Part shown: positions 23,702 through 31,544 of the stretch, piece by piece
Layout: every line of letters starts with the position of its first letter
Numbering within the stretch: position 1 is the first letter of the stretch
NCBI GenBank assembly: GCA_038207745.1
Contig: JBBQZL010000001.1
Location: 1 to 54,519, forward strand
Reading direction: 5' to 3'
DNA: 54,519 nt
Source of the DNA: JBBQZL01 sp038207745
Lineage (GTDB): Bacteria > Actinomycetota > Thermoleophilia > Solirubrobacterales > 70-9
Notes under the pieces: model-generated
What the model saw: only the letters and a program-made list of their open reading frames with translations
What the model was told of the DNA's origin: nothing
Databases searched by the model: none
Position numbers and translations under genes: made by a program

Positions 23702-25397
23702 CGGTGGTGAGCTTTTCGTCAGGGCGCTTCGCGCCGAGGGAGTCGAGCAGATCTTCGCGATCTCCGATATCAGCTACTCGCCGATCCAGCGCAGCGCCGA
23801 GGCTCACGGGATCCGCACGGTGGCCGGCAGGCACGAGAGCGCGAACGTCCACATGGCGGAGGCCTGGGCGCGGGCCTCGGGCAAGGTTGCGGTCGCGATG
23901 GCCGGCATGGGCCCGGGTGTGGCGAATCTCGTCCCGGCCGTGATCACCGCCTGGATCGAGGGCTTTCCGCTGATCGTCATCGGGACTCAACGGACCGATC
24001 GCGCCGACCGCTCGATCAGGCGCGGGCGGTTCCAGCACACCCCCCAACTCGACGTCTTCCGGCCGATCACCAAGTTCGCCGCCTCCGTGCCCGATGCGGA
24101 ACGGGCACCGGAGTATGTGCGCGAGGCCTTTCGATCCGCCCTACGAGGTCGTCCGGGGCCCAGCTATCTCGAGTTCCCGGTCCAGGTCCTCCGGGAAGAG
24201 GTCGAGGAGGCGGACGTGAGGATGCCGCCACCGTCGCGCTATCGCGTCACCGCCGGTTCACCGGACCCGGGCTCCGTCGATCGCGCCGCGCAGCTGCTCG
24301 CCGACGCCGAGCTGCCCCTGATCCTCGCCGGCCAGGGGATCAACCACGGTGCGGCCTCGGACGAACTCCGGGCTCTGCTCCACCACACCGGTGCTGCGCT
24401 GATCACGACGCTGGGGGCGCGTGGGGTCATCGACGAGGACGACGATCACGTCGTCGGGCAGCCGATGTTCTCGCCCGCCGGGGCGCGACTGGCGCAGGAA
24501 GCTGACGTCGTGCTCGCGGTCGGGACCGCGATCGGCGAGACGCTCGGTTACGGCATGCCGCCGCAGTGGGCGGGACCCGAGAAGCAGCAGTGGATCCACC
24601 TCGACAGCGACCCGGATTCGATCGGCGTCAACCGCGAGGTTGATTGCGCGTTGGTCGGCGATGCCAGGAAGGGCCTCGAAGCCCTGCTGGTGGCCATCGG
24701 CGATCGCACCGGCCCGGCCGAGATAGGCCCGCTGCTGAGCGAGGTCGCGGCGCAGGAGCGCGAACTGATCGGTCAGCTTCGAGACGGCCTCGGGGCGAGC
24801 GATGCGTATCCGATCCATCCAGCGCGCCTCGCGAACGAGGTGGCGACGTTCTTCGGCGACGACGCGATCACCTGTCTCGACGGCGGCAACACGACACTCT
24901 GGGCGGTCCTCTTCCACCGCTTCCACAGCCCCCGGTCGCTGATCTGGACCAGCCACTTCGGCCACCTCGGGACCGGGTTGCCGTATGCGATCGGCGCGAA
25001 GCTGGCGAAACCCGAGCGCCCCGTCTACCTGTTCACGGGCGACAGCGCGCTCGGGTTCAATCTCACCGAGCTCGAGACCGCCGCTCGCGAGCAGCTCGAT
25101 CTCGTCATCGTCGTCGCCTGCGACTTCGCGTGGTCGATGGAGGCCCTCGGTCAGCAACAGGAGCTTGGGCGCACGATCGGGCTCGAAACCACCCACGTCC
25201 GCTACGACGAGGCGGCTCGGGCACTCGGCTGTGATGGCGAGTTGGTCGAGCGCGCGGAGGAGATCCGCCCCGCGCTCGAGCGCGCTGTCGCTACCGCGGG
25301 GCCGGTGCTGATCCAGGTCAATATCGATCCGGGCGAGAACGAAAGCCCTCCGTTCCTCCAGCAATTCCTCGACATGTACGCCGCGGAAGACACCTGA
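23688..25397 (+). CDS. Thiamine-diphosphate-dependent enzyme (acetolactate synthase/decarboxylase family)
   Basis: A 569-residue protein with the three-domain arrangement of this family. The N-terminal pyrimidine-binding domain carries the catalytic Glu50 (RHESANVHMAEAWAR). The middle domain starts near LILAGQGINHGAASDELR. The C-terminal domain has LDGGNTTLW, HFGHLGTGLPYAIGAKLA and the ThDP/Mg motif GDSALGFNLTE, a GDS variant of GDG...N. GGAGG lies six bases before the ATG. Overlap with the TetR gene implies substrate-controlled expression. Decarboxylase, lyase or synthase activity cannot be distinguished from sequence. Confidence 0.9.
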   Translation: MGKIDGGELFVRALRAEGVEQIFAISDISYSPIQRSAEAHGIRTVAGRHESANVHMAEAWARASGKVAVAMAGMGPGVANLVPAVITAWIEGFPLIVIGTQRTDRADRSIRRGRFQHTPQLDVFRPITKFAASVPDAERAPEYVREAFRSALRGRPGPSYLEFPVQVLREEVEEADVRMPPPSRYRVTAGSPDPGSVDRAAQLLADAELPLILAGQGINHGAASDELRALLHHTGAALITTLGARGVIDEDDDHVVGQPMFSPAGARLAQEADVVLAVGTAIGETLGYGMPPQWAGPEKQQWIHLDSDPDSIGVNREVDCALVGDARKGLEALLVAIGDRTGPAEIGPLLSEVAAQERELIGQLRDGLGASDAYPIHPARLANEVATFFGDDAITCLDGGNTTLWAVLFHRFHSPRSLIWTSHFGHLGTGLPYAIGAKLAKPERPVYLFTGDSALGFNLTELETAAREQLDLVIVVACDFAWSMEALGQQQELGRTIGLETTHVRYDEAARALGCDGELVERAEEIRPALERAVATAGPVLIQVNIDPGENESPPFLQQFLDMYAAEDT

Positions 25398-25804
25398 GCG
25401 GCGGCCGAGGCCGCGGCAAGGCCACGAGACCGGTGGTCACGGGTTCGAGTCCTGTCGGGCTCGCTCTCAAGGCCCCCGACAGACCGCGTGGGAATGCGGC
25501 GTTTGCCGGTACCAAATTGAGCCTTCAAAAAGTGGCAAACTCGTCAAACCGCTTGGACATGCGGTCTCAAGCTGTCGCGCGACTATCGCGGGCAAGTGAG
25601 ATGGCCAAATGGGATCGCAGCGATTCGGGAAAGCGAAACCATCGCGCAGGCAGGCACGCTCCGGCTGGCGACGAGGCCGAAATGAGCTGGTCGGTGATCA
25701 GCCTCGACGATGGCCTGAGCAGATAATCCTGGCTCTATCAGGCACCTGCCGGTCCGGGTGCCCACTTGACGAGTGGGTTCGAGACGATCTCGGCTGATCC
25801 AACG
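25398..25804. other. Intergenic stretch with tRNA-like repeat 3
   Basis: No gene supported over about 400 bp. It contains the tRNA-like repeat at 25426-25467, scattered TATCGCG/ATCGCGCAGG octamer-like copies near 25574 and 25641, and a small CCCACT/AGTGGG hairpin at 25761-25777. The A/T-richer tract near 25515-25560 differs in composition from its surroundings. Confidence 0.55.
25426..25467 (+). repeat. tRNA-3'-end-like repeat, copy 3
   Basis: T-arm-like ACGGG-TTCGAGT-CCTGT (25439-25455, one G-U pair) is followed by acceptor-like CGGGCTC. It matches copy 1 at 36 of 42 positions in the same orientation. No 5' half of a tRNA is present upstream, where the TPP gene ends. Confidence 0.6.
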
Positions 25805-27052
25805 ATGGGGTCCAGACAGGGAACCCGAGTACTTCGCATCTTCGTAGGTCTGGTCTGCGCGGTTTCGCTGGTCGCGTTCGGTGAGGGTGAGATCTTTGCG
25901 CCGGTTGCGCTTGGCGCCAACTATGTCTATTGGACAAATCAGGTTGGTTATAGCCTGCATCCCGGCTCGATCTCCTTCCTCAGCCTCGACCCCACCGAAT
26001 CGCGGGGCAACCTGGGCACGACGGGCGCGACCCTCTTCAACCCCACGGCCGTCACGCTCGACCCTCCGAGTGGCCGCTTCTACTGGGGCAACCACGCCCC
26101 CGGCGGTATCTCCTACGCGAACCTCAACGGCTCCGGCGGCGGTGACCTCCACCTTGGGGTTGCAACCGTGAACTTCCCGGAAGGGGTCGCGGTGGATCCA
26201 GCCGCCGGGCGTATCTACTGGGCAACCGATGGAGCCGGCAAGATCTCCCTTGCGCTGTTCGACGGAGGAGGAGGAGGAGACGACCTCGGGACCGACTTCG
26301 CCACGGTGAGTAATCCGGTGGGCGTCGCGGTCGACCCTCTTGCAAGTCGGGTCTACTGGGGGGCCAACGGAGACATTTCCGCGATCTCCTTTGCCTCACT
26401 GGTCACGCCCACGGGAGACAACCTCTACACCGACGGCGCGAGCATCTCCTTCCCGGCCTACCCGGCTATCCTCGCGGCTCCAAGCGGGACGGGCGCCCCG
26501 ACCATCGGCGGAGGCTCGGCGCCTGGCTCGACGCTGGCCTGCACGGACGGCAGATGGTCGGCGGGGCAGGTCAGCTCCTTCTTCTACCGCGCTCCCGAGA
26601 GCTTTGCCCACCAATGGAGCCGCAACGGGATTGACGTCCCCGGGGCCAACGCGAGCACCTATGTCCCCGGCTCGATCGGCGACTACGGCTGCCGGGTGAC
26701 CGGGCGAAATGAGTCCGGCTCGGCGACCCAGCTGGGCGAAGTTCCGCAGGATGTCTTCCAGGTTGGCGCGGCGGCGCTGATGCCGCGCCACGCCAACGCG
26801 AATCTGCCCGTGATGGTCCCCGATCCGGGGACGGTCACCCTCAGCGGCAACCAGGTCGTCCCGAGGCACGTCGTCTCTTCAACGCTCACCGGAGCGGGCA
26901 CGGTAAAGCTGCTGGTCAAGCCCAGGGGGTCGAAGAAGAGGAAGCTGAATCGGACCGGCCGGGTGAAGGTCACGGTCACGGTCAGCTACCAGCCGGACGC
27001 CGGGGCCGGCGGAAGTCAGATGAAAACGATTGGTCTGAGGAAGTCCCACTAG
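25805..27052 (+). CDS. Secreted beta-propeller/Ig-like surface protein
   Basis: A protein of about 415 residues. A basic N-terminus and hydrophobic core (VLRIFVGLVCAVSLVAFG) form a signal peptide. YWTD-like propeller repeats follow, each with a [YFW]W[GA]xx pattern such as RFYWGNHAPGG, RIYWATDGAGK and RVYWGANGDIS, spaced about 50 residues. Next comes an Ig-like module (LACTDGRWS...HQWSRNGIDVPGANAS...YGCRVTGRNESG) with two cysteines. The C-terminus is a basic all-beta segment of a kind I associate with secreted actinobacterial proteins (KLNRTGRVKVTVTVSYQP). ATG 25805 is preferred to a TTG at 25766. It probably acts on the cell surface in adhesion or binding; no catalytic residues are seen. Confidence 0.8.
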   Translation: MGSRQGTRVLRIFVGLVCAVSLVAFGEGEIFAPVALGANYVYWTNQVGYSLHPGSISFLSLDPTESRGNLGTTGATLFNPTAVTLDPPSGRFYWGNHAPGGISYANLNGSGGGDLHLGVATVNFPEGVAVDPAAGRIYWATDGAGKISLALFDGGGGGDDLGTDFATVSNPVGVAVDPLASRVYWGANGDISAISFASLVTPTGDNLYTDGASISFPAYPAILAAPSGTGAPTIGGGSAPGSTLACTDGRWSAGQVSSFFYRAPESFAHQWSRNGIDVPGANASTYVPGSIGDYGCRVTGRNESGSATQLGEVPQDVFQVGAAALMPRHANANLPVMVPDPGTVTLSGNQVVPRHVVSSTLTGAGTVKLLVKPRGSKKRKLNRTGRVKVTVTVSYQPDAGAGGSQMKTIGLRKSH

Positions 27053-27064
27053 AGCCTTCGCCGG

Positions 27065-28639
27065 CTAGTTCACCGAGTCCTCGTCGCGGGACTCTGCCTC
27101 GTAGAACTCGGGGATGCCGCGCCCATCCCCTGGACGCTCCCCCTCCTCTCCCGTGGGCACCGCAAACGAGGCGGATGCCATCGTCCCGGCCCGCGAGACG
27201 AACTCCCTTGGGTGTCCGAGAATCGAGAGCCCCTTCAGCTCGGTTTCGGTGAAGAAGCCCGTGACGAGGAGCAGCAGCGGATAGGCCGCGAGCAGCACCA
27301 GCCGCCCTGCGAAACCCGCGATCCCCTCCCCGGGCAGCAGCGCCTCGCCGAGGCCGACCACCAGCGCCGAGAAGCCGACGATCCTGATCAGCCTTCCCCA
27401 CTCGTATGGGACCGGGAAGAGCCGCTGGGTGAAGAAGTACATGAGGATCAAGACCACGACGTAGGAGATGACCAGCGCGAGTCCGGCGCCGACGATTCCC
27501 ATCGAGGGGACCAGGATGATGTTGAGGACGATGTTGACCACCGTTGCCGCGATCGTCGCCGGGAAGTTGAACTCGGTGCGGCCGGTGCGGCCGAGGATCA
27601 CGACCAGGACCATGTAGAGCGCGTAGAGCGTCACGCCGGTCGAGAGCAGTCCGATCGCCTCGTAGGAGTCGAAGAACTGTGGCGCGGCGAAGATCCTCAC
27701 GATCCAGCGCGAAAACAGCCACATCCCGGTTACCACGAGGGTGCAGATGCCGAGAAACCATGTGACCACGAGCGCGTATGTATTCCTTGCCTCGTCGTCG
27801 TCCCTGATCGAGTAGGCGAGCGGCGGCCAGGCGAGCTGGAAACCACGGACCAGGACGTTGACCCCCTGCGAGAACTTGACCGCCAGCGAGTAGAGACCCG
27901 CCTCGGCGAGGCCGATGTAGCGGACGATGATGATCCGGTCGATGAAGTTGAGCGAGTAGAGGGTCAGCTCCGCGGGCATGGTCGGAAAGCCGAAGCGCAT
28001 CAGGCGTCGAAGCAGCCCCCACTCTGGCCATAGCGAGAGCCGCCGCCAGTTGGCGATGACCAGCCCGGCCACGAAGAGCGCGCCCGACGCGTAGCTGCCG
28101 AGTAGGAGCCCGCGCGCGCCCTCGTCCATGAAGACAACCAGGACGATGGTCAGCGGGATCGTCAGGGCGACGTTTGCGATCGTGACGATGAAGTAGGGCC
28201 TCGCCCGCTCGTCGAGCCGGTAGAGGGTGAGCAGGTACTCGAACAGGGTCAGGACCCAGAGGCCTCCGATCGCGATCCTGACCAGACCGGGAGCCGACTG
28301 GTCGAGGAGCGCGTTCGAGATCGGCTCCGCAAATGGCAGCAACGCCGATGCCGTCAGCGTTGCTCCCCAGAACAAGGTCGCAAAGGAGGTGGAGACGACC
28401 TTCTTCGGATCCTCTCCGCCCGTGTAGTAGAAGCGCAGCAGCGCCTCGATCATCCCGAGTCGCACGACAATGGAGGCCGCGACCACTGCAGCGAAGAGAA
28501 CCTCGGCTGCGCCGTAGTCAGCGGGGCTGAGGTGGCGCGTGTAGAGAGGCAGCAGCGCAACCGCGATCAACTTGGAGAGGATGCTGGCCGCCGTGTAGGC
28601 GGCTCCGGTTGTCGCCAGGCGGCGCAGGGATCCCGACAC
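27065..28639 (-). CDS. Polysaccharide flippase (MATE/MOP, Wzx-like)
   Basis: A 524-residue polytopic protein with about 12-14 helices. It opens with GAAYTAASILSKLIAVALLPLYTRHLSP, the usual first helix and the YTRxLSPxDYG motif of Wzx and related MOP exporters. It would flip lipid-linked oligosaccharides outward. The C-terminal 45 residues are polar and acidic and look like a cytoplasmic tail. The start is a GTG 14 bp after the ligase/polymerase gene, so the two are cotranscribed. The 3' end faces the secreted propeller gene with 12 bp between stops. Confidence 0.9.
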   Translation of the reverse strand: MSGSLRRLATTGAAYTAASILSKLIAVALLPLYTRHLSPADYGAAEVLFAAVVAASIVVRLGMIEALLRFYYTGGEDPKKVVSTSFATLFWGATLTASALLPFAEPISNALLDQSAPGLVRIAIGGLWVLTLFEYLLTLYRLDERARPYFIVTIANVALTIPLTIVLVVFMDEGARGLLLGSYASGALFVAGLVIANWRRLSLWPEWGLLRRLMRFGFPTMPAELTLYSLNFIDRIIIVRYIGLAEAGLYSLAVKFSQGVNVLVRGFQLAWPPLAYSIRDDDEARNTYALVVTWFLGICTLVVTGMWLFSRWIVRIFAAPQFFDSYEAIGLLSTGVTLYALYMVLVVILGRTGRTEFNFPATIAATVVNIVLNIILVPSMGIVGAGLALVISYVVVLILMYFFTQRLFPVPYEWGRLIRIVGFSALVVGLGEALLPGEGIAGFAGRLVLLAAYPLLLLVTGFFTETELKGLSILGHPREFVSRAGTMASASFAVPTGEEGERPGDGRGIPEFYEAESRDEDSVN

Positions 28640-28653
28640 GCTTGTCCCCGAGC

Positions 28654-30138
28654 CTAACCCTCGCGGGCGGGGAGAGCGGGCAGGGAGCAGGCGAGCGCGA
28701 GCAGGATCCAGGTCACCGGGTCTTCAAAGAAGTTGGCGTAACCGAGCGTGTGGACGAGCATGGTGACAAAGAGCGCGAGGACGCAGGCGCGCGCAACCAC
28801 GAATGTGTTGTCGCGGCTTTCCGGTCCGCCGCCCCCGATCCCCGGCATCACGCCGCGCATTCCCCGGCACATCACGACCAGGGCCGTGATGATCAGGGCG
28901 AGATAGACGAGCAGACCGATCAGCCCCTGCTCGGCAGCAACCGTGACCGGCTCGGTGTGCGACTCGGAAACCGGTGCCCTGCCGTTCTTCGCAACGTCCT
29001 TGAGGTAGGCGATCGCAAACGAACCGGAGCCATAACCTTGCAACGGCCGATTGCCGAATAGCTGACCCCCTCCCTCGACCAGATTGGTCCGGCCGCTGGA
29101 TCCGGTCGAGTCGAAGAGACCGACGCTGAAGGCCGCGACCACCGCGACCAGGGTGCCGGCGCCACAGATCGCTGCGGTCCAGCGGATGCTCCAGCGCATC
29201 GCTGCGAGTACGGCAAGGCCAACCAGCAGGGCGGCGAAGCTCGAGAGTGAGTAGGTCGTGACCAGGCCGAGCCAGAGGATTGCCGTGATCACGGTCAACG
29301 CGGCGGCGACCTTGCGATCCCGTGCCCACAGCAGCACCCCGACGACGCCGATCAACACATACGAGAGGTAGCGGCCGTAGATGTTCGGGTCCCAGAACAG
29401 GGAGTTGACGCGGAAGTAGATGTGGAATTGATTGGCCTCGATCACCTCCGGATTCCAGATCAGGTGCCTGGTCGCCAGCTCGCCGAAGCCGAAAAGGGCG
29501 AAGACCACTGCCTCGACCACGAAGACGCCGAAGAACAGCGTCAGCAAGCGGCGGTCCCACTCGCACTCGCGAAGAAGGACGAACATGATCGTGAACGGGA
29601 CCAGGAAGAAGCAGAGGTCCTGAAGCGCCCTCGAGAGATCATCCGAATAGAGGCCCTGGAGCGCGTAGAGACCGACGAATGCAACCAGCAGCCGCGGCAG
29701 CCAGGCTGACCAGCGGGTCTGTAGACGCGGCCGGGATGGATCCGTGCGAAGCACCGTGACCACGACGCCCGCGACGATCACGACATAGAGGGGAAGCAGG
29801 AGATTCGCCTGATCGCCTCCGGACTCGAGCGGAACCCGGAGCGGCAGCGCCGCGGCGATCCCCAGGGGAAGGGCAAGCGGATACCGCCGGATCAGCGCAA
29901 CAAGACTTGCAACGATGAGCGCGCCCAGCGCCAGGCCGACGGCGATCCTTGCGGGGCTGTCCCGGAGATCCGCCACGCGAGGCGTGTCCCACTGATCCCC
30001 GAAGACCAGGACCGGCAGCAGGACAAGTGCCAGCAGCATCGCGGCCGATCGTTCTCTCGAGGGGGGCAGAAGGATCGCCGCGCACGCGGCACCGGCAACC
30101 AGGACCGTGCCGAGGCCCGAGAGCAGCGATGTGATCAC
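28654..30138 (-). CDS. O-antigen ligase/polymerase family membrane protein
   Basis: A 494-residue polytopic protein with about 12 helices. The large periplasmic loop in the second half contains SSGRTNLVEGGGQLFGNRPLQGYGSGSF and VSESHTEPVTVAAEQGLIGLLVYL, the Wzy_C/WaaL-type signature with the conserved His (SHTEPV). It would polymerise or ligate lipid-linked glycan repeats outside the membrane. It starts at an ATG overlapping the stop of the FlgD-Ig-like gene (ATGA). Whether it acts as polymerase or ligase cannot be decided from sequence. Confidence 0.88.
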   Translation of the reverse strand: MITSLLSGLGTVLVAGAACAAILLPPSRERSAAMLLALVLLPVLVFGDQWDTPRVADLRDSPARIAVGLALGALIVASLVALIRRYPLALPLGIAAALPLRVPLESGGDQANLLLPLYVVIVAGVVVTVLRTDPSRPRLQTRWSAWLPRLLVAFVGLYALQGLYSDDLSRALQDLCFFLVPFTIMFVLLRECEWDRRLLTLFFGVFVVEAVVFALFGFGELATRHLIWNPEVIEANQFHIYFRVNSLFWDPNIYGRYLSYVLIGVVGVLLWARDRKVAAALTVITAILWLGLVTTYSLSSFAALLVGLAVLAAMRWSIRWTAAICGAGTLVAVVAAFSVGLFDSTGSSGRTNLVEGGGQLFGNRPLQGYGSGSFAIAYLKDVAKNGRAPVSESHTEPVTVAAEQGLIGLLVYLALIITALVVMCRGMRGVMPGIGGGGPESRDNTFVVARACVLALFVTMLVHTLGYANFFEDPVTWILLALACSLPALPAREG

Positions 30139-30614
30139 TGTGTCGCCGGCTTCTTGTCACAGTCGGGGCGCTTGTTCGGCTCAACATCGTGGAGGCGCAG
30201 AGGCGGCCCGGTGACGAGTGTCCGGTCCTGATCGATCAGGTGGACGCGAAGCCGGTACCTGCCGGCCGGCTGCATCTCGTCGTAGTTATTGCGACCGTCC
30301 CAATGGTAGTTGAAGAACTTGTAGCTGCGCAGAAACTTGTCCTTGGCGAGCGTCTTGACCAGGTCTCCTTCGGGGGTGACAATCTCGACATCGGCGCGGT
30401 CGTCCCGGGTGACCCGGAATGAGATCAGGCCGAAGTCTCTGCCGCAATCGTTGTTTGGGGTGAATACGCCGCTGATCTCGACCTTGTCGAGGACGAGGGG
30501 CTCGCGCTTCAATCGCTGGGCGATTGCAAACGAGGCGATTGTCGCGACCAGCAGCAGTACGAACACCGTTGGTGCAAGGAATCGAACCCGCGATCGCTCG
30601 TCTGGATCTTTCAC
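30135..30614 (-). CDS. Single-pass protein with FlgD-type Ig-like domain
   Basis: A 159-residue protein with a basic N-terminus, one helix (APTVFVLLLVATIASFAIA) and an extracytoplasmic beta-rich domain. The motif YHWDGRNNYDEMQPAGRYRLRVHL is the conserved core of FlgD-Ig-like domains (WDGxxxxGxxxxxGxYxxxv). It also contains two cysteines (NNDCGRDF and PDCDKK) that may pair. No flagellar gene is nearby, so a motility role is unlikely. Its four-base overlap with the O-antigen ligase-like gene suggests it assists polymer assembly or anchoring at the cell surface, which is inferred. Confidence 0.78.
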   Translation of the reverse strand: MKDPDERSRVRFLAPTVFVLLLVATIASFAIAQRLKREPLVLDKVEISGVFTPNNDCGRDFGLISFRVTRDDRADVEIVTPEGDLVKTLAKDKFLRSYKFFNYHWDGRNNYDEMQPAGRYRLRVHLIDQDRTLVTGPPLRLHDVEPNKRPDCDKKPATQ

Positions 30615-30664
30615 GGCGTTTGGATTATCCGCGCAAGACGAAGAACTCGCGGCTGTCCGAGTCC

Positions 30665-31441
30665 TCAGCCCGCCGGGAGGTTGCCGAAGTCCTGGCCCAG
30701 GATCACTGCCACCGGGGCGCCCTGGGACACTCCCGCCACCTCAGATGTCATCGGATCCACGCGGGTGATGCTGAGAGCATCGGCCAGAGAGGTGGCATCG
30801 GAGCGATTGCCCTGCGCGTACATGACGGCGCTCTCGATGTAGGTGGTGGTGGACGGTGCATTGGTGATCGGCTTGGGATGGAAGCCGTTCTCTTCAACCT
30901 TGTTGGCGAAGGTCGTCGCAAGGCCGGCTGTCGGTGTCGCATTGAGAACCGCGACCTGGGTCTGATCCCCGCTCGCCGCCCCGCCACCCTTGTTGCCGGC
31001 GTTCTTGCCGTTCTTGCCCTGGGCCTGCTTCGTGGACGTATCGCCGCCGCCCACGACCTTCGAGACTCCGTACCCGGCTGCGCCGAGAACCAGGACTCCG
31101 ACCACGATCGCCGCCACCAGGCGGGGCCAGCCGCCAGAGCGATCGAGGAGCGCGTCGAGCCGGCCCTCGCCCTCGCCTCCCTGCCTGCGACCGCGTCGCG
31201 ACTCGCGCTGCTCGGCAGCCTCGGCCTCGGCCCGTTGGACGCGCTCGATCTTTCGAAGCTCCTCGGCGCGACCGGCGGCAACAGCGGAGGTCGCCTCCTG
31301 CAGCTCGGCGTCGCGCTCGGGAGCGCGGCCTGCCCAGTCGCGGAGACGGCGGACATCGCGTGCCTGGATGAAATACAGCAGCCAGAGAACCGCAAGCCCG
31401 ATGAAGGCTGCAAGTCCGGCAACTGCTCCGATGTCCCTCAC
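30665..31441 (-). CDS. Membrane protein with LytR C-terminal domain (LytR_C)
   Basis: A 258-residue protein. A first helix at the N-terminus (AVAGLAAFIGLAVLWLLYFI) is followed by a charged coiled-coil-like region rich in Glu and Arg and a second helix (LVAAIVVGVLVLGAAGYGVS). After a Gly/Asn linker comes a LytR_C domain: VAVLNATPTAGLATTFANKV, ESAVMYAQG and PVAVILGQDFG. The LytR-CpsA-Psr catalytic domain, which attaches glycans to peptidoglycan, is absent, so this is a stand-alone LytR_C protein. The start is a GTG. It fits a role in anchoring or organising the polymer exported by its neighbours. Confidence 0.82.
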   Translation of the reverse strand: MRDIGAVAGLAAFIGLAVLWLLYFIQARDVRRLRDWAGRAPERDAELQEATSAVAAGRAEELRKIERVQRAEAEAAEQRESRRGRRQGGEGEGRLDALLDRSGGWPRLVAAIVVGVLVLGAAGYGVSKVVGGGDTSTKQAQGKNGKNAGNKGGGAASGDQTQVAVLNATPTAGLATTFANKVEENGFHPKPITNAPSTTTYIESAVMYAQGNRSDATSLADALSITRVDPMTSEVAGVSQGAPVAVILGQDFGNLPAG

Positions 31442-31544
31442 TACGTCGGGAAGAATGTGATCACCTGGGATTGGAAATGGAAGAACCCTGTTCGCTGATC
31501 CAACCGGGGCATGTTAGAAGCAGGAGGCCCCAGGAGGGACTCTC

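Noticed and set aside
25202..25528. Leftward open frames reading RTRTRDHRSRG and GLEPVTTGL
   Set aside because: Same artefact over repeat copy 3 and the end of the TPP gene; no codon logic or ribosome site.
25761..25777. CCCACT/AGTGGG hairpin as terminator of the TPP gene
   Set aside because: A six-base stem 364 bp past the stop, without a U-run, and immediately before the propeller gene; too weak to call.
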